Shown here: piece after piece, positions 33,914 through 41,327 of the stretch
Position numbering within the stretch: the first letter of the stretch is position 1
Layout: each line of letters opens with the position of its first letter
Assembly (NCBI GenBank): GCA_937883785.1
Contig: CALGDE010000159.1
Span: 1 to 51,676 of the forward strand
DNA length: 51,676 nt
Reading direction: 5' to 3'
From: an uncultured cyanobacterium
GTDB lineage: Bacteria > Cyanobacteriota > Cyanobacteriia > CACIAM-69d
The notes under the pieces: model-generated
The model's database searches: none
Seen by the model: the letters and a program-made list of their open reading frames with translations, nothing else
What the model was told of the DNA's origin: nothing
Program-made: the position numbers and the translations under genes

Positions 33914-34185
33914 GCTTTTAACGCAGTAGCTGAAACGAGCTGCACATACAAAACCTCAGAATTATGCCGACGAAATTCCATATTTTTACGGCAATGCTTC
34001 TCTACTCCGTCCTTCACCATCCTGAGCCCTGCTTCGGTTCCATCCCATTCACATGCGATTCCGACGCTTGAAGTAAATCTACTCTGCTGGGTTGGTGAGT
34101 CACAGATTTGGACTGGTGAATCGTAGATGATGATGACGTTGAATTCAAAAAAATATTTCTGGGGCTCAAAAAAACGATTACTCAT
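33910..34185 (-). CDS. Unknown 91-residue protein
   Basis: Starts at ATG 34185 with GGAA six nt upstream (MSNRFFEPQKYFFEFNVIIIYDS) and overlaps the ATPase start by 4 nt (ATGA), indicating coupling. There is a beta-rich N-terminus and a basic C-terminal helix (MVKDGVEKHCRKNMEF). No family recognised. Confidence 0.55.
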   Translation of the reverse strand: MSNRFFEPQKYFFEFNVIIIYDSPVQICDSPTQQSRFTSSVGIACEWDGTEAGLRMVKDGVEKHCRKNMEFRRHNSEVLYVQLVSATALKA

Positions 34186-34209
34186 ATCACTTTCCAACTT
34201 TAAAAACTG

Positions 34210-34632
34210 TTAGTCCCCACGGACCATTCTTGAAATCTGCTTCGCGATCGCCCGCTCAATCCACTTTTCATCCACTCGACTCAAGCGCCTCGACTCAAGC
34301 AAGGGACGCTTTTTGTGGGCATAGGGGGCATAAGCAGTGCGGACTCCTAAGTCAACTCGATTCTTGCGGATGCGATACCCAATAGAGTCGCGAGTGTCCC
34401 CAGTCCGCGTCCAAACCTTTGTGCTGTAACCTTGCTGACGTTTGCGCTGGCGGTACACCTCAGAAATGGGCGGCCATCGATTGCCATCAGGATCTGTCTC
34501 TGTATCGAACTGCCGCCTGAGTCGTCGTGTGCGATGCACCGCAAACCCCTGCAATACACCCTGAGTATCAATACCCTGACGCAAGCGACGAACCAGCCCT
34601 TCCGAATCTCCGTTAATTGTGATTCTTAGCAT
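34210..34632 (-). CDS. Mu gpG-like virion morphogenesis protein
   Basis: A 140-residue protein from the ATG at 34632; a longer GTG reading from 34674 would overlap the previous gene. It matches the phage virion morphogenesis (Mu gpG) family: DPDGNRWPPISEVYRQRKRQQGYSTKVWTRTGDTRDSIGYRI, then GVRTAYAPYAHKKRPLL. Known as a tail/head assembly factor in Mu-type phages. It lies 19 nt downstream of Cys-motif copy F and 15 kb from the main tail operon. Confidence 0.75.
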   Translation of the reverse strand: MLRITINGDSEGLVRRLRQGIDTQGVLQGFAVHRTRRLRRQFDTETDPDGNRWPPISEVYRQRKRQQGYSTKVWTRTGDTRDSIGYRIRKNRVDLGVRTAYAPYAHKKRPLLESRRLSRVDEKWIERAIAKQISRMVRGD

Positions 34633-34651
34633 TTTAGGGTGTCCGCCCAGG

Positions 34652-35761
34652 TCAACGTTTTCTCTGAAATCCACTCTGACGAATAGCTTTTAAGTCCTCA
34701 CTTTCAATTGCCTCCATGGCATTTCGATACCTCCGTATTCGCTGCTCCCACTCTGGATGTTTACTAGATTCACGTCCTCGGGCTTCAATGATGCGTTGAA
34801 TTCCTGTTTTCTCGAGGGCTGCAATCCCTTGCTTAGCCTTGCGAAATGTACTGAAACTTCCAACAATCAGCCCCGTTCCCACATCCACAACCGCATTTAC
34901 ATCTTGTCCTTTCAAGATTGCGGATGATCCAAACCGGGTCATTCTCCTTGGGGAATCTTCGCCGTCAAGGTATATCAAATCTACCTTCCCTTTTTTCGAC
35001 GGAGACAGTCGCTGGTCCCACTCATCTCGAATCCTCTGCTTTGCTTCTTTTTCTTTCCTTTGAGACTCTTCGAACCTTCGTCGCTCTTCTTCCTGCCGTG
35101 CTTTGGCATTTTTTTTGCTTTTTTCGTCAGAAGTTCTAACCTGGACCTCCATCTTCTCTGTTGTTTCAACATCCAACCCTGGAAATCGCTCGTTGGGGTT
35201 GAGACGAAGCCCAAAGGCTTGACGCCCAGCTTTGTCTTTGTCTCCCTGATTTGTTTGGAGTTCTTGCTTATAACGACGATACTCATCTTCCGTAACTCCT
35301 GTTCGCTGCAATTCCTGAATAGCTTTTTCCATTGAAGGACGCCCCCACTCTCCAGTAGGTAATCCGAGTTTTTCCCAAGCACCTTGACGAGCTGGATATC
35401 CTTCTCCATGCTCTTTGATAAGCCGTTTTTCTATGGGGGCGATCGCATTTTCAATCCTCCTTACAACAACAACCTTAGGAACTTTACCCATCCCAATCTG
35501 ACTAGCATTCATTCCAAAAGAATCTCTGTCTGGTGAGCGTCGAGACAAGGAAAGCTGATTTTTTATGCGGATCGACTCAGAGACGAAACGCCTAAATTCA
35601 GCACTGTCCCTCATCCCTTGCCGCTTCATCGCTTTCAGGTGGACCGCCAGAATCCGGGAAGATTTGGATAGCTTGCCAATAGAGCATTTTTTCTTACGGC
35701 TAATACATGAGGCTCCACACCGAATAGAAATCCGACATTTTTTAGGAATAGATCGCTTCAT
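34652..35761 (-). CDS. Cys-motif family protein, copy F (unknown function)
   Basis: A 369-residue intact family member. N-terminal CRISIRCGASCISRKKKC (residues 9-26) is followed by HLKAMKRQGMRDSAEFRRF. Then come WEKLGLP, EDEYRRYKQELQTN, AFGLRLNP, a coiled coil, IAALEKTGIQRII and RNAMEAIESEDLKAIRQ. The last pieces align with copy D at 17607-18652, so F and D are the closest pair. It precedes the gpG-like gene. Very basic. Probable DNA- or RNA-binding or packaged protein, though no family is recognised. Confidence 0.7.
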   Translation of the reverse strand: MKRSIPKKCRISIRCGASCISRKKKCSIGKLSKSSRILAVHLKAMKRQGMRDSAEFRRFVSESIRIKNQLSLSRRSPDRDSFGMNASQIGMGKVPKVVVVRRIENAIAPIEKRLIKEHGEGYPARQGAWEKLGLPTGEWGRPSMEKAIQELQRTGVTEDEYRRYKQELQTNQGDKDKAGRQAFGLRLNPNERFPGLDVETTEKMEVQVRTSDEKSKKNAKARQEEERRRFEESQRKEKEAKQRIRDEWDQRLSPSKKGKVDLIYLDGEDSPRRMTRFGSSAILKGQDVNAVVDVGTGLIVGSFSTFRKAKQGIAALEKTGIQRIIEARGRESSKHPEWEQRIRRYRNAMEAIESEDLKAIRQSGFQRKR

Positions 35762-35828
35762 TGCAGCTCACGAGGTTTGACCAGCAAAAGATACGCTGAG
35801 CCCCCAGAAAAAAAGGGAGACTAGTCTC

Positions 35829-36101
35829 TCAACTCATTAAATCCCTGTGGGACTCACGGGACCTGATTGCGAGAAGCACACCCCACAAATCTTTTGTGGG
35901 CGATCGCAGGTCTGGAACCTCGTATCGCCCTCTGTATTTCTTCAACTCATCTCTAATCTCCTGGCGGGACATCCCCCCAAACCTATTGCGCACAGACAAC
36001 TCCCTTTCCTCCCTGGTCCGGGAACGCCGCGCCTTCGCCTCCTCGGCAAGGCGCTTTCGGTGCTTTTTTCGCCATCGCTTTTGGCGATCGCTCTTTGCCA
36101 T
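35829..36101 (-). CDS. Small Arg/Lys-rich unknown protein
   Basis: A 90-residue, strongly basic protein (MAKSDRQKRWRKKHRKRLAEE, then ARRSRTREERELSVRNRFGG). The C-terminal half (MSRQEIRDELKKYRGRYEV) is helical. The pattern of SDRQKRWRKKHRKR resembles short AT-hook-less basic regulators seen in many bacteriophages, but I cannot name a family. First gene of the 36.1-32.2 kb minus-strand operon, divergent from the 36.2 kb operon over an inverted repeat. Confidence 0.6.
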   Translation of the reverse strand: MAKSDRQKRWRKKHRKRLAEEAKARRSRTREERELSVRNRFGGMSRQEIRDELKKYRGRYEVPDLRSPTKDLWGVLLAIRSRESHRDLMS

Positions 36102-36122
36102 GGGACACTAGACCAATGTCTC

Positions 36123-36159
36123 TACGATTTATTTTAGCATTGTTTGCAATTAAATCGTA
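36123..36159. promoter_or_regulatory. 9-bp inverted repeat overlapping the divergent promoters
   Basis: TACGATTTA (36123-36131) and TAAATCGTA (36151-36159) are perfect inverted repeats 19 nt apart. The second arm lies inside the plus-strand promoter spacer. Possible operator for both operons. Confidence 0.6.
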
Positions 36160-36172
36160 ATGACGCTATATT
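36144..36172 (+). promoter_or_regulatory. Sigma70-type promoter TTGCAA-17-TATATT
   Basis: -35 TTGCAA at 36144-36149 and -10 TATATT at 36167-36172 with a 17-nt spacer. It drives the plus-strand operon starting with the leader peptide at 36235. Predicted from sequence only. Confidence 0.6.
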
Positions 36173-36188
36173 AATTTTGTCCACGAAA

Positions 36189-36220
36189 AACCCGCCCATC
36201 GTTTCAAGTGGAGGCGGGTT
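36189..36220 (-). terminator. Hairpin AACCCGCC/GGCGGGTT, minus-oriented terminator or 5'-UTR element
   Basis: 8-bp arms (36189-36196, 36213-36220). On the minus strand the stem ends in TTTTT, a terminator form. On the plus strand it lies in the leader just after the promoter at 36144-36172, where no U-tract follows. It may stop antisense transcription or act in the leader. Confidence 0.5.
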
Positions 36221-36234
36221 GGATGGAGGTCTTT

Positions 36235-36285
36235 ATGGATTTGCTGGAATTGATTCTGGAAATCGTCGTTTATCTATGTTTTTGA
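36235..36285 (+). CDS. 16-residue hydrophobic leader peptide
   Basis: ATG at 36235 is preceded by GGAGG with a 5-nt spacer, a strong ribosome-binding site. The frame encodes MDLLELILEIVVYLCF and stops 7 nt before the gene at 36293. It is either a translated leader coupled to that gene or a small membrane-active peptide. Confidence 0.5.
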   Translation: MDLLELILEIVVYLCF

Positions 36286-36292
36286 GGTTGAA

Positions 36293-36712
36293 ATGTTTTA
36301 TCTAGATGGTTCTGCTGTTCGCTTTTTCGGTGATTTTGTTGCGTTGTCTGAACCAGTCGCTGAAGTTGTTGATGTTTGTTGGCGTATTACAAAAGCAGTT
36401 TGGCGCTTGGTTCAATATTTAGCCCCCAAAGCTTTTCGGTTGGTCGTCTGGTTCATGATTGCCTTGATGGTGGTGGGGGTGATGCTGTTCCGTCGTGGTC
36501 GTGAGTTTCGGCAATGGTGCGATCGCTTTATTGCTGAATCTCAATCTGCATTGGGCGGTGAGACCCCCTCTGAGGACGTGCAGGTGATGGTTGAGGTTGT
36601 CGTTGCTTGTTTACCGGTGTGGAGTGGCGCTAAATCTTTCACCTTCCGTGCTTGGCAGTGGGTGCGTGATCGCGGACTGGAGTTCTATGGCAGGACCAAG
36701 AGCGCAATGTAA
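36293..36712 (+). CDS. Unknown 139-residue membrane protein
   Basis: Starts MFYLDGSAVRFFGDFVALSE with GAGG five nt upstream. One hydrophobic stretch (LVVWFMIALMVVGVMLF, residues ~50-66) is followed by a basic RRGREFRQW, so the protein is probably a single-span membrane protein with its C-terminal part in the cytoplasm. No family recognised. It follows the leader peptide in the plus operon. Confidence 0.55.
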   Translation: MFYLDGSAVRFFGDFVALSEPVAEVVDVCWRITKAVWRLVQYLAPKAFRLVVWFMIALMVVGVMLFRRGREFRQWCDRFIAESQSALGGETPSEDVQVMVEVVVACLPVWSGAKSFTFRAWQWVRDRGLEFYGRTKSAM

Positions 36713-36756
36713 TTGCCGTGTTGATTTTTTGAGTTTTGGTATTTTTGGGTTTTGAT

Positions 36757-37140
36757 ATGAAGCAAAACTACTCTAGCCCGAGTCCTGTATTGAAGCTTTT
36801 TCGGTGTTTAGTATCTAAGATCGATGCGCTTGACGAAGCAATGCTGAGAGAAGACATGCCGCCTTTGCGCCATGGTTACTCTGTGATGGCAGCTATCTGG
36901 TTGTGGGACTTTGACCCATGCGATCGCCCGGAAAGTGTTGAGTCTTATGGTCGCAGTCCTGACTTTAAAGCGCAGGGTTATGATCCAATGCCCAGTAAGC
37001 TGACCGAAGAACTGAAAAACTTATTTGCTTGTGTTGAGTTTATTGGGACGGCGATCGACAACGAGGTGAAAGTTGAGTCGTCTGAGAAGCAGCGAAAAGA
37101 ACTTCGACGAATGCTTAAGGACTTATTGGAAGATGTATAG
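36757..37140 (+). CDS. Unknown 127-residue protein
   Basis: From the ATG at 36757 (MKQNYSSPSPVLKLF); an in-frame TTG at 36736 is less likely. The middle is Trp/Asp-rich (YSVMAAIWLWDFDP) and the end is a charged helix (SSEKQRKELRRMLKDLLEDV). No recognised domain. Its neighbours suggest an operon of small, unrelated accessory genes. Confidence 0.5.
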   Translation: MKQNYSSPSPVLKLFRCLVSKIDALDEAMLREDMPPLRHGYSVMAAIWLWDFDPCDRPESVESYGRSPDFKAQGYDPMPSKLTEELKNLFACVEFIGTAIDNEVKVESSEKQRKELRRMLKDLLEDV

Positions 37141-37155
37141 CTAGAGAAATAAACG

Positions 37156-37599
37156 ATGAATCCTTATTTATTGCGACTCTGTGTTCTGTCGCTGAGAAAG
37201 CATGTTCCCACCCTGAGGGACGTAGAACTCCAGTCTGAAGATATGTATGCATGCTTGGAGGCACTGCCCGTGGATCGCATGTTTGTCACGTCTATGTTTG
37301 GCAGCGCATACAGGGCTAAGTTCTTCCTGAGGGTTGAGATGGGTATAGAGTTCAGTCTCTTGTGCTCGTTGAGTGAGGACAGCAAGTCGTGTGAATTCGA
37401 GTGGGTTGCGTCGCTCAAGCACCCCTCAGGTAGGGGAGGATTTGATGCCAAAGAGACCCACATACGAATCTCGAGCAATTTAGGCTTGTCAGAGTTTTCT
37501 CGATACTCCTCTGAAGAGCAATGCGACAGGCTTTGCGATCACCTTAGGTTAGGGTGGGACACAGTCTTCCCATATTTTTTTAAGTCTTTTGGGTGTTAG
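37156..37599 (+). CDS. Unknown 147-residue protein
   Basis: MNPYLLRLCVLSLRKHVPTLRD, then FFLRVEMGIEFSLLCSL with mixed alpha/beta character; Cys is frequent (six residues). Separated by 15 nt from the upstream gene. No family recognised. Confidence 0.5.
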   Translation: MNPYLLRLCVLSLRKHVPTLRDVELQSEDMYACLEALPVDRMFVTSMFGSAYRAKFFLRVEMGIEFSLLCSLSEDSKSCEFEWVASLKHPSGRGGFDAKETHIRISSNLGLSEFSRYSSEEQCDRLCDHLRLGWDTVFPYFFKSFGC

Positions 37600-37672
37600 T
37601 TCCATCCCGGGATAGTTTTGCGGCAGCTTTGCGATCGCCTAGGTGGCAATAAATAAAGGGAAGGAAATCAGT

Positions 37673-38005
37673 ATGACTACCGAAATTGCAGAAGAGCGAC
37701 AAACCCTAACAAAGGCATTGTTGGATGTCAGCGCATCTGATGGAAGTCTGTGGGAAGTGTGGGTAAACCCTGAGAATCCTGAGAAAGAATTCTCTACCGA
37801 TGTTCCCCGCAACTGTGGCTACGAGTATGAACAAGATGGATGGGTGTGCATAGGGGATCATGCACATCTGGCATTTGATTGCATTGAGGAGGTGGAGGCA
37901 TTTATCGACATTGACCTTCCACGGATTATTGATGAGCATGAAGGGATGAAGGTGGTGGAACAAGACCTGGAAGAGGTGCGAAGCCAAAAGTTATGGAGTA
38001 ATTGA
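37673..38005 (+). CDS. Unknown acidic 110-residue protein
   Basis: ATG at 37673 has AAGGA eight nt upstream; a GTG at 37643 would be in frame but lacks a ribosome-binding site. The product is very acidic (DGSLWEVWVNPENPEKEFS, HLAFDCIEEVEAFIDIDLPRI). No recognised family. A low-pI protein of this size could mimic DNA, which is only a speculation. Confidence 0.5.
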   Translation: MTTEIAEERQTLTKALLDVSASDGSLWEVWVNPENPEKEFSTDVPRNCGYEYEQDGWVCIGDHAHLAFDCIEEVEAFIDIDLPRIIDEHEGMKVVEQDLEEVRSQKLWSN

Positions 38006-38007
38006 GC

Positions 38008-38451
38008 ATGGGCAAGGATATTGATTTAGATATGCCTCAAGATTTCTTCAGTCCTGCGATCGCGCGTGATTGGCTCAAGGTACTGTCCCAGTTCCAAAGT
38101 TCCCCTAAGCAGAACCTTGCTCCCCCGTACGAAATCAAATTCAACGTTTCAACCCATGTTGTTGCTGAGATGTATGCTTCTGCTAGAGGAGACAAGCTTG
38201 GACTAAAGTTCTGCTGCACCGGATTTATTCTGGGACTGAAGCGCAGATCAGAGTTTTCCTTGCCAGAAGGGCAAACATTTATTGATGCTTTTAAGCAGTC
38301 CTGGCAGATGGTTGTCGTTGAAGGGAATAAGTCAGACCTCATTGAGCTTTTTACCCTGATCCAGGAAGGGTGGATATCTCATTTTGGAAGAGATCTGGAT
38401 TTGCCCGGGGAATCAATAGTAGATGCCAGAAAAAAGCCCAAGAAATTTTGA
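38008..38451 (+). CDS. Unknown 147-residue protein
   Basis: ATG at 38008 lies 2 nt after the previous stop, with GGAG 10 nt upstream. The N-terminal domain is MGKDIDLDMPQDFFSPAIARDW and the middle has a beta pattern (YEIKFNVSTHVVAEMY, LGLKFCCTGFILGL). No family recognised. Confidence 0.5.
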   Translation: MGKDIDLDMPQDFFSPAIARDWLKVLSQFQSSPKQNLAPPYEIKFNVSTHVVAEMYASARGDKLGLKFCCTGFILGLKRRSEFSLPEGQTFIDAFKQSWQMVVVEGNKSDLIELFTLIQEGWISHFGRDLDLPGESIVDARKKPKKF

Positions 38452-38481
38452 ATTCCCATGGACTAGAGGAGACGGAAATTA

Positions 38482-38928
38482 GTGAGCGATTATTCCTTGG
38501 CAATATTCCAACAATCCATTAAAGGTCTCCCTTCAGTTGATAAGGAGATTGAAGGAAGCTTGCGCATACTGAAGACCATCCACAATGGCCCACTGGAATT
38601 AAAGTCCAGATATGGCAAGGAAAACTGCGGACAAATCAGCGGCAAAGGGTGGGGTTGCCAAGTTTTAATACTCAGAGCATGGCGAGGGCTTAACTTTTTT
38701 GTGACGGCTTGGGGGTGTGAAGATGTAATCAGGCTTGACTGGGAAGTGGAGGGTACGTATGCCCCCGTTTTTCTGGACAACGACAGAACCCCTCCTGGAG
38801 TTGGAGTTACAAGCAGGAATTCGGTAGCTTCCATAGATTTTACTCCTGTGTCTAACTGGAAGTGTCAATTCATCTCAATTTCGGAGGTGGGTGTTGATGG
38901 AGTGATTTCGGCGATCGCTGATCAATAA
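38482..38928 (+). CDS. Unknown 148-residue protein
   Basis: GTG start with GGAG upstream. The product is beta-rich (SLAIFQQSIKGLPS, VLILRAWRGLNFFVTAWGCEDVIRLDWEVE, then TPVSNWKCQFISISEVG) with several Trp and Cys. No family recognised; last gene of the plus operon begun at 36235. Confidence 0.5.
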   Translation: MSDYSLAIFQQSIKGLPSVDKEIEGSLRILKTIHNGPLELKSRYGKENCGQISGKGWGCQVLILRAWRGLNFFVTAWGCEDVIRLDWEVEGTYAPVFLDNDRTPPGVGVTSRNSVASIDFTPVSNWKCQFISISEVGVDGVISAIADQ

Positions 38929-39053
38929 CTCAAATACTTAGTCCTCAACTCATAAGCCTCCCAAAAACGCTCTCGATCCAAGAATCGACGTGTATCGATT
39001 GGAGTCCACCGCATGGATTCAACGACCCAGGGGAAGAACAGCTTTGCGATCAG
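38922..39053 (-). pseudogene. Remnant related to the frameshifted gene at 32445-32818
   Basis: A 43-codon frame with no start codon, between a TAG and a TGA, encodes LFFPWVVESMRW-x-PID. This resembles HFPWMVCQ...RWIPID in the -1 frame of the gene at 32445-32818. It is probably a broken copy left between the plus operon and the portal gene. The rest of the 260-nt gap holds only the element at 39131-39146 and HIP1 sites. Confidence 0.35.
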
Positions 39054-39128
39054 CTATTAGATGATCTGTTCACAGGGATGGTCGCGTCTATCGATCAGAA
39101 GTTGGGGCAAAACAACGTAAATCTTCGG

Positions 39129-39146
39129 TTTTAGGCAAGTCTAAGC
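39129..39146 (+). promoter_or_regulatory. TTAGGCAAGTCTAA element upstream of the portal gene
   Basis: The plus strand reads TTTTAGGCAAGTCTAAGC, 42 nt before the portal start. TTAGGC and GTCTAA form inverted halves around AA. Best match to the shared element. Confidence 0.7.
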
Positions 39147-39188
39147 AATAGCGATCGCCACAAATAATCTGGTATTAGTCGTCCTCTA

Positions 39189-41327
39189 ATGCCAGCCGTG
39201 CTTAGCAAAAGCCTTCAGACAGAAATTGTTCGCGCCGAAAATGATCCGAATTATGGGTTGTGGCAAGGCGGCTTTGCCCCCATGGAAGATCAAATTCTTG
39301 CGGGGCATTGGCGAGGAGATATTGTCCACTGGGTGGAACTCAGTATGGACACGGCGGTCTCTTCAGGGATGGACCGGCGCGTTAAAGGAGTTACGGCACG
39401 ACCATGGAAAGTAAAGCCTGACAGCGATCGCCCGGTAGACCGAGTCGCTGCATTTTTAGTTGAAGATGTCTTGCGGCGCTTACTATTCAACCGGTCCTGC
39501 GAACATCTTCTTTATGGAGCACTGCCAGGGACAGCAATTTGCGAGCTGATGTATGACCGGGCTCCTATTCAGTTACGGGCCGCAGAAGATCCTGACTCTC
39601 CAGAACTAATGCGCACTGTTAACGCAGTAGTTCTCAAAGATATTCGTCCAAGGGAAGCAAGGCGATTCACTTTTACCCTTAACCCGAAAAGAGGCGAAGC
39701 AGCAGTTGATGGATTTGGATTGCGACTCCTGACAAGAGATGCCCCAATTTTTGGGCGGCCGTTGAGCGATCGCAAATTTATTGTCCACACCTATGGATCT
39801 CAGTCTTCAACACCTTGGGGGATGGGATTAGCTCGAAAGCTAATCTACCCTGTCACCTGGAAAAAGGAGATTATCAAAGCCTCACTGGTTTATGCAGACA
39901 AATTTGCTCAGCCGGGGTTGGTCGGAACATTTGACCCAAGCAAATTAGCTCCCAGTGAAAATGCGGATGACGTTGTCGACGCTATTAAGGCTTACCTGAA
40001 ATCATTTCGGGAGGGCAGTGTTGCGGCCTACCCCAACAATATTGATATCAAAATGCTGGAGGCGCAGCGCAGTGGCACCACTGGCGTTTATGAATGGCTT
40101 CTGGCGTGGATTGACAAGCAAATTTCCGCAGTAATCCTTGGGGAAAGTTATGGGGCCGACGCTAATCAAGGGTTGTCTGGGGCTCCCAGCAAAGCAGATG
40201 GAGATATGCGGACGCAGATCAGCAAGGCTGACTCTGACTTGCTGACCGCCACACTCAATCGAACCGTTTGCAAGTGGTTGGTTGAGTTTAACCGCGACTT
40301 ATTGGGAGATGCGAATCCTCCGACCATTGAAAGGTCATTCGAGCCCATCGAGGACTTAAATGCTCGAATCTCTCGAGATGAAGCTCTTAATCGCTTGGGA
40401 TATCGCCTTCGATCTGACGCTGTTAGGCGTATTTACGGTGATGATTACGTTGATACGTCAGAGAAAGAACAGAGCAACCCCTTGATGTCCTGGCTCACTG
40501 GGGACGAGCCTGAAGTAGAAGCGGAAAAAGATCCGTCAACTAAACCAGAAGAATCCGCTCCTAGCGAAGAAGACTCTAAACGCCCAGTCACCGTCGAATC
40601 AAATTCCGATAACGAGGCAGAAGAGAAAAACCAATCCCTGGAGGAAACTAAATCCGTGGACGTTACCCCCCCAACACAATCAGGGGGTGACTCCCCAGAA
40701 ATGTCTGAACCTAATTCCTATCGAGTGGGGTACGGACATATTAATTTCACTCCCCCAGCGATCGCTCAGGAATCAGCACGCCGGGCGATCGCTGCTGACA
40801 TTGATAATCCATGGTTAGTTCCTGCGGATCTTGGCGACCCATTAGCACCCTCCCATGTAAAAACAATTGCTCAATGGTCCCCCGATTCTCCTATTAAAAC
40901 CCAGGAAGATTGGCAAGAAAACGATGGCTACCTGGGGGACGAAGGGCGCAACTGGAGCAAGCGAATCTGGCGACAAATGGAGGCTGCTGATGCTGCTTCT
41001 TCCCCGGCGATCGCCATGTCAGAAGGTGTTGGGATTCAGGGGAATGGAGAAATAACGGAACAAGGGGAAGGTAAAGTTGCGCTTCCCAGATCGATCGCTC
41101 AACGGCTGACCAAGGGGGAACGTTCCGCGCTGGCACGCGCATTTTCACCCCCTGAGACTCCTTTGAATATGGCAGAGCCATTAACTGTGGAAGGAGATGT
41201 TTTAGACGACGACGAATTTTCTTTTGAAATAAGCGAGCGAGACATCAGAGGAGCGATCGCCGACTGGATGGAAGATCCACCCACCAAAGCATCTAAGAAT
41301 GCTCTGAGAGGTGGAGGTGACGCCTAA
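39189..41327 (+). CDS. Portal protein (DUF935/Mu gp29-like)
   Basis: A 712-residue protein whose first ~410 residues match Mu gp29-type portals: MPAVLSKSLQTEIVRAENDP, the helix VHWVELSMDTAVSSG, TARPWKVKPDSD, EHLLYGALPGTAICELMYD, WGMGLARKLIYPVTWKKEIIK, and TTGVYEWLLAWIDKQISAVILGE. Residues ~420-510 are an acidic disordered linker (EVEAEKDPSTKPEESAPSEED), and the end is rich in Ala, Glu and Pro. It carries the DNA channel at the head vertex. It overlaps the tape measure gene by 1 nt, although portal and tape measure genes are seldom neighbours. Confidence 0.85.
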   Translation: MPAVLSKSLQTEIVRAENDPNYGLWQGGFAPMEDQILAGHWRGDIVHWVELSMDTAVSSGMDRRVKGVTARPWKVKPDSDRPVDRVAAFLVEDVLRRLLFNRSCEHLLYGALPGTAICELMYDRAPIQLRAAEDPDSPELMRTVNAVVLKDIRPREARRFTFTLNPKRGEAAVDGFGLRLLTRDAPIFGRPLSDRKFIVHTYGSQSSTPWGMGLARKLIYPVTWKKEIIKASLVYADKFAQPGLVGTFDPSKLAPSENADDVVDAIKAYLKSFREGSVAAYPNNIDIKMLEAQRSGTTGVYEWLLAWIDKQISAVILGESYGADANQGLSGAPSKADGDMRTQISKADSDLLTATLNRTVCKWLVEFNRDLLGDANPPTIERSFEPIEDLNARISRDEALNRLGYRLRSDAVRRIYGDDYVDTSEKEQSNPLMSWLTGDEPEVEAEKDPSTKPEESAPSEEDSKRPVTVESNSDNEAEEKNQSLEETKSVDVTPPTQSGGDSPEMSEPNSYRVGYGHINFTPPAIAQESARRAIAADIDNPWLVPADLGDPLAPSHVKTIAQWSPDSPIKTQEDWQENDGYLGDEGRNWSKRIWRQMEAADAASSPAIAMSEGVGIQGNGEITEQGEGKVALPRSIAQRLTKGERSALARAFSPPETPLNMAEPLTVEGDVLDDDEFSFEISERDIRGAIADWMEDPPTKASKNALRGGGDA

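Noticed and set aside
37480-37492. TTTAGGCTTGTC match to the regulon element inside a coding gene
   Set aside because: No gene starts downstream in that direction; likely chance.
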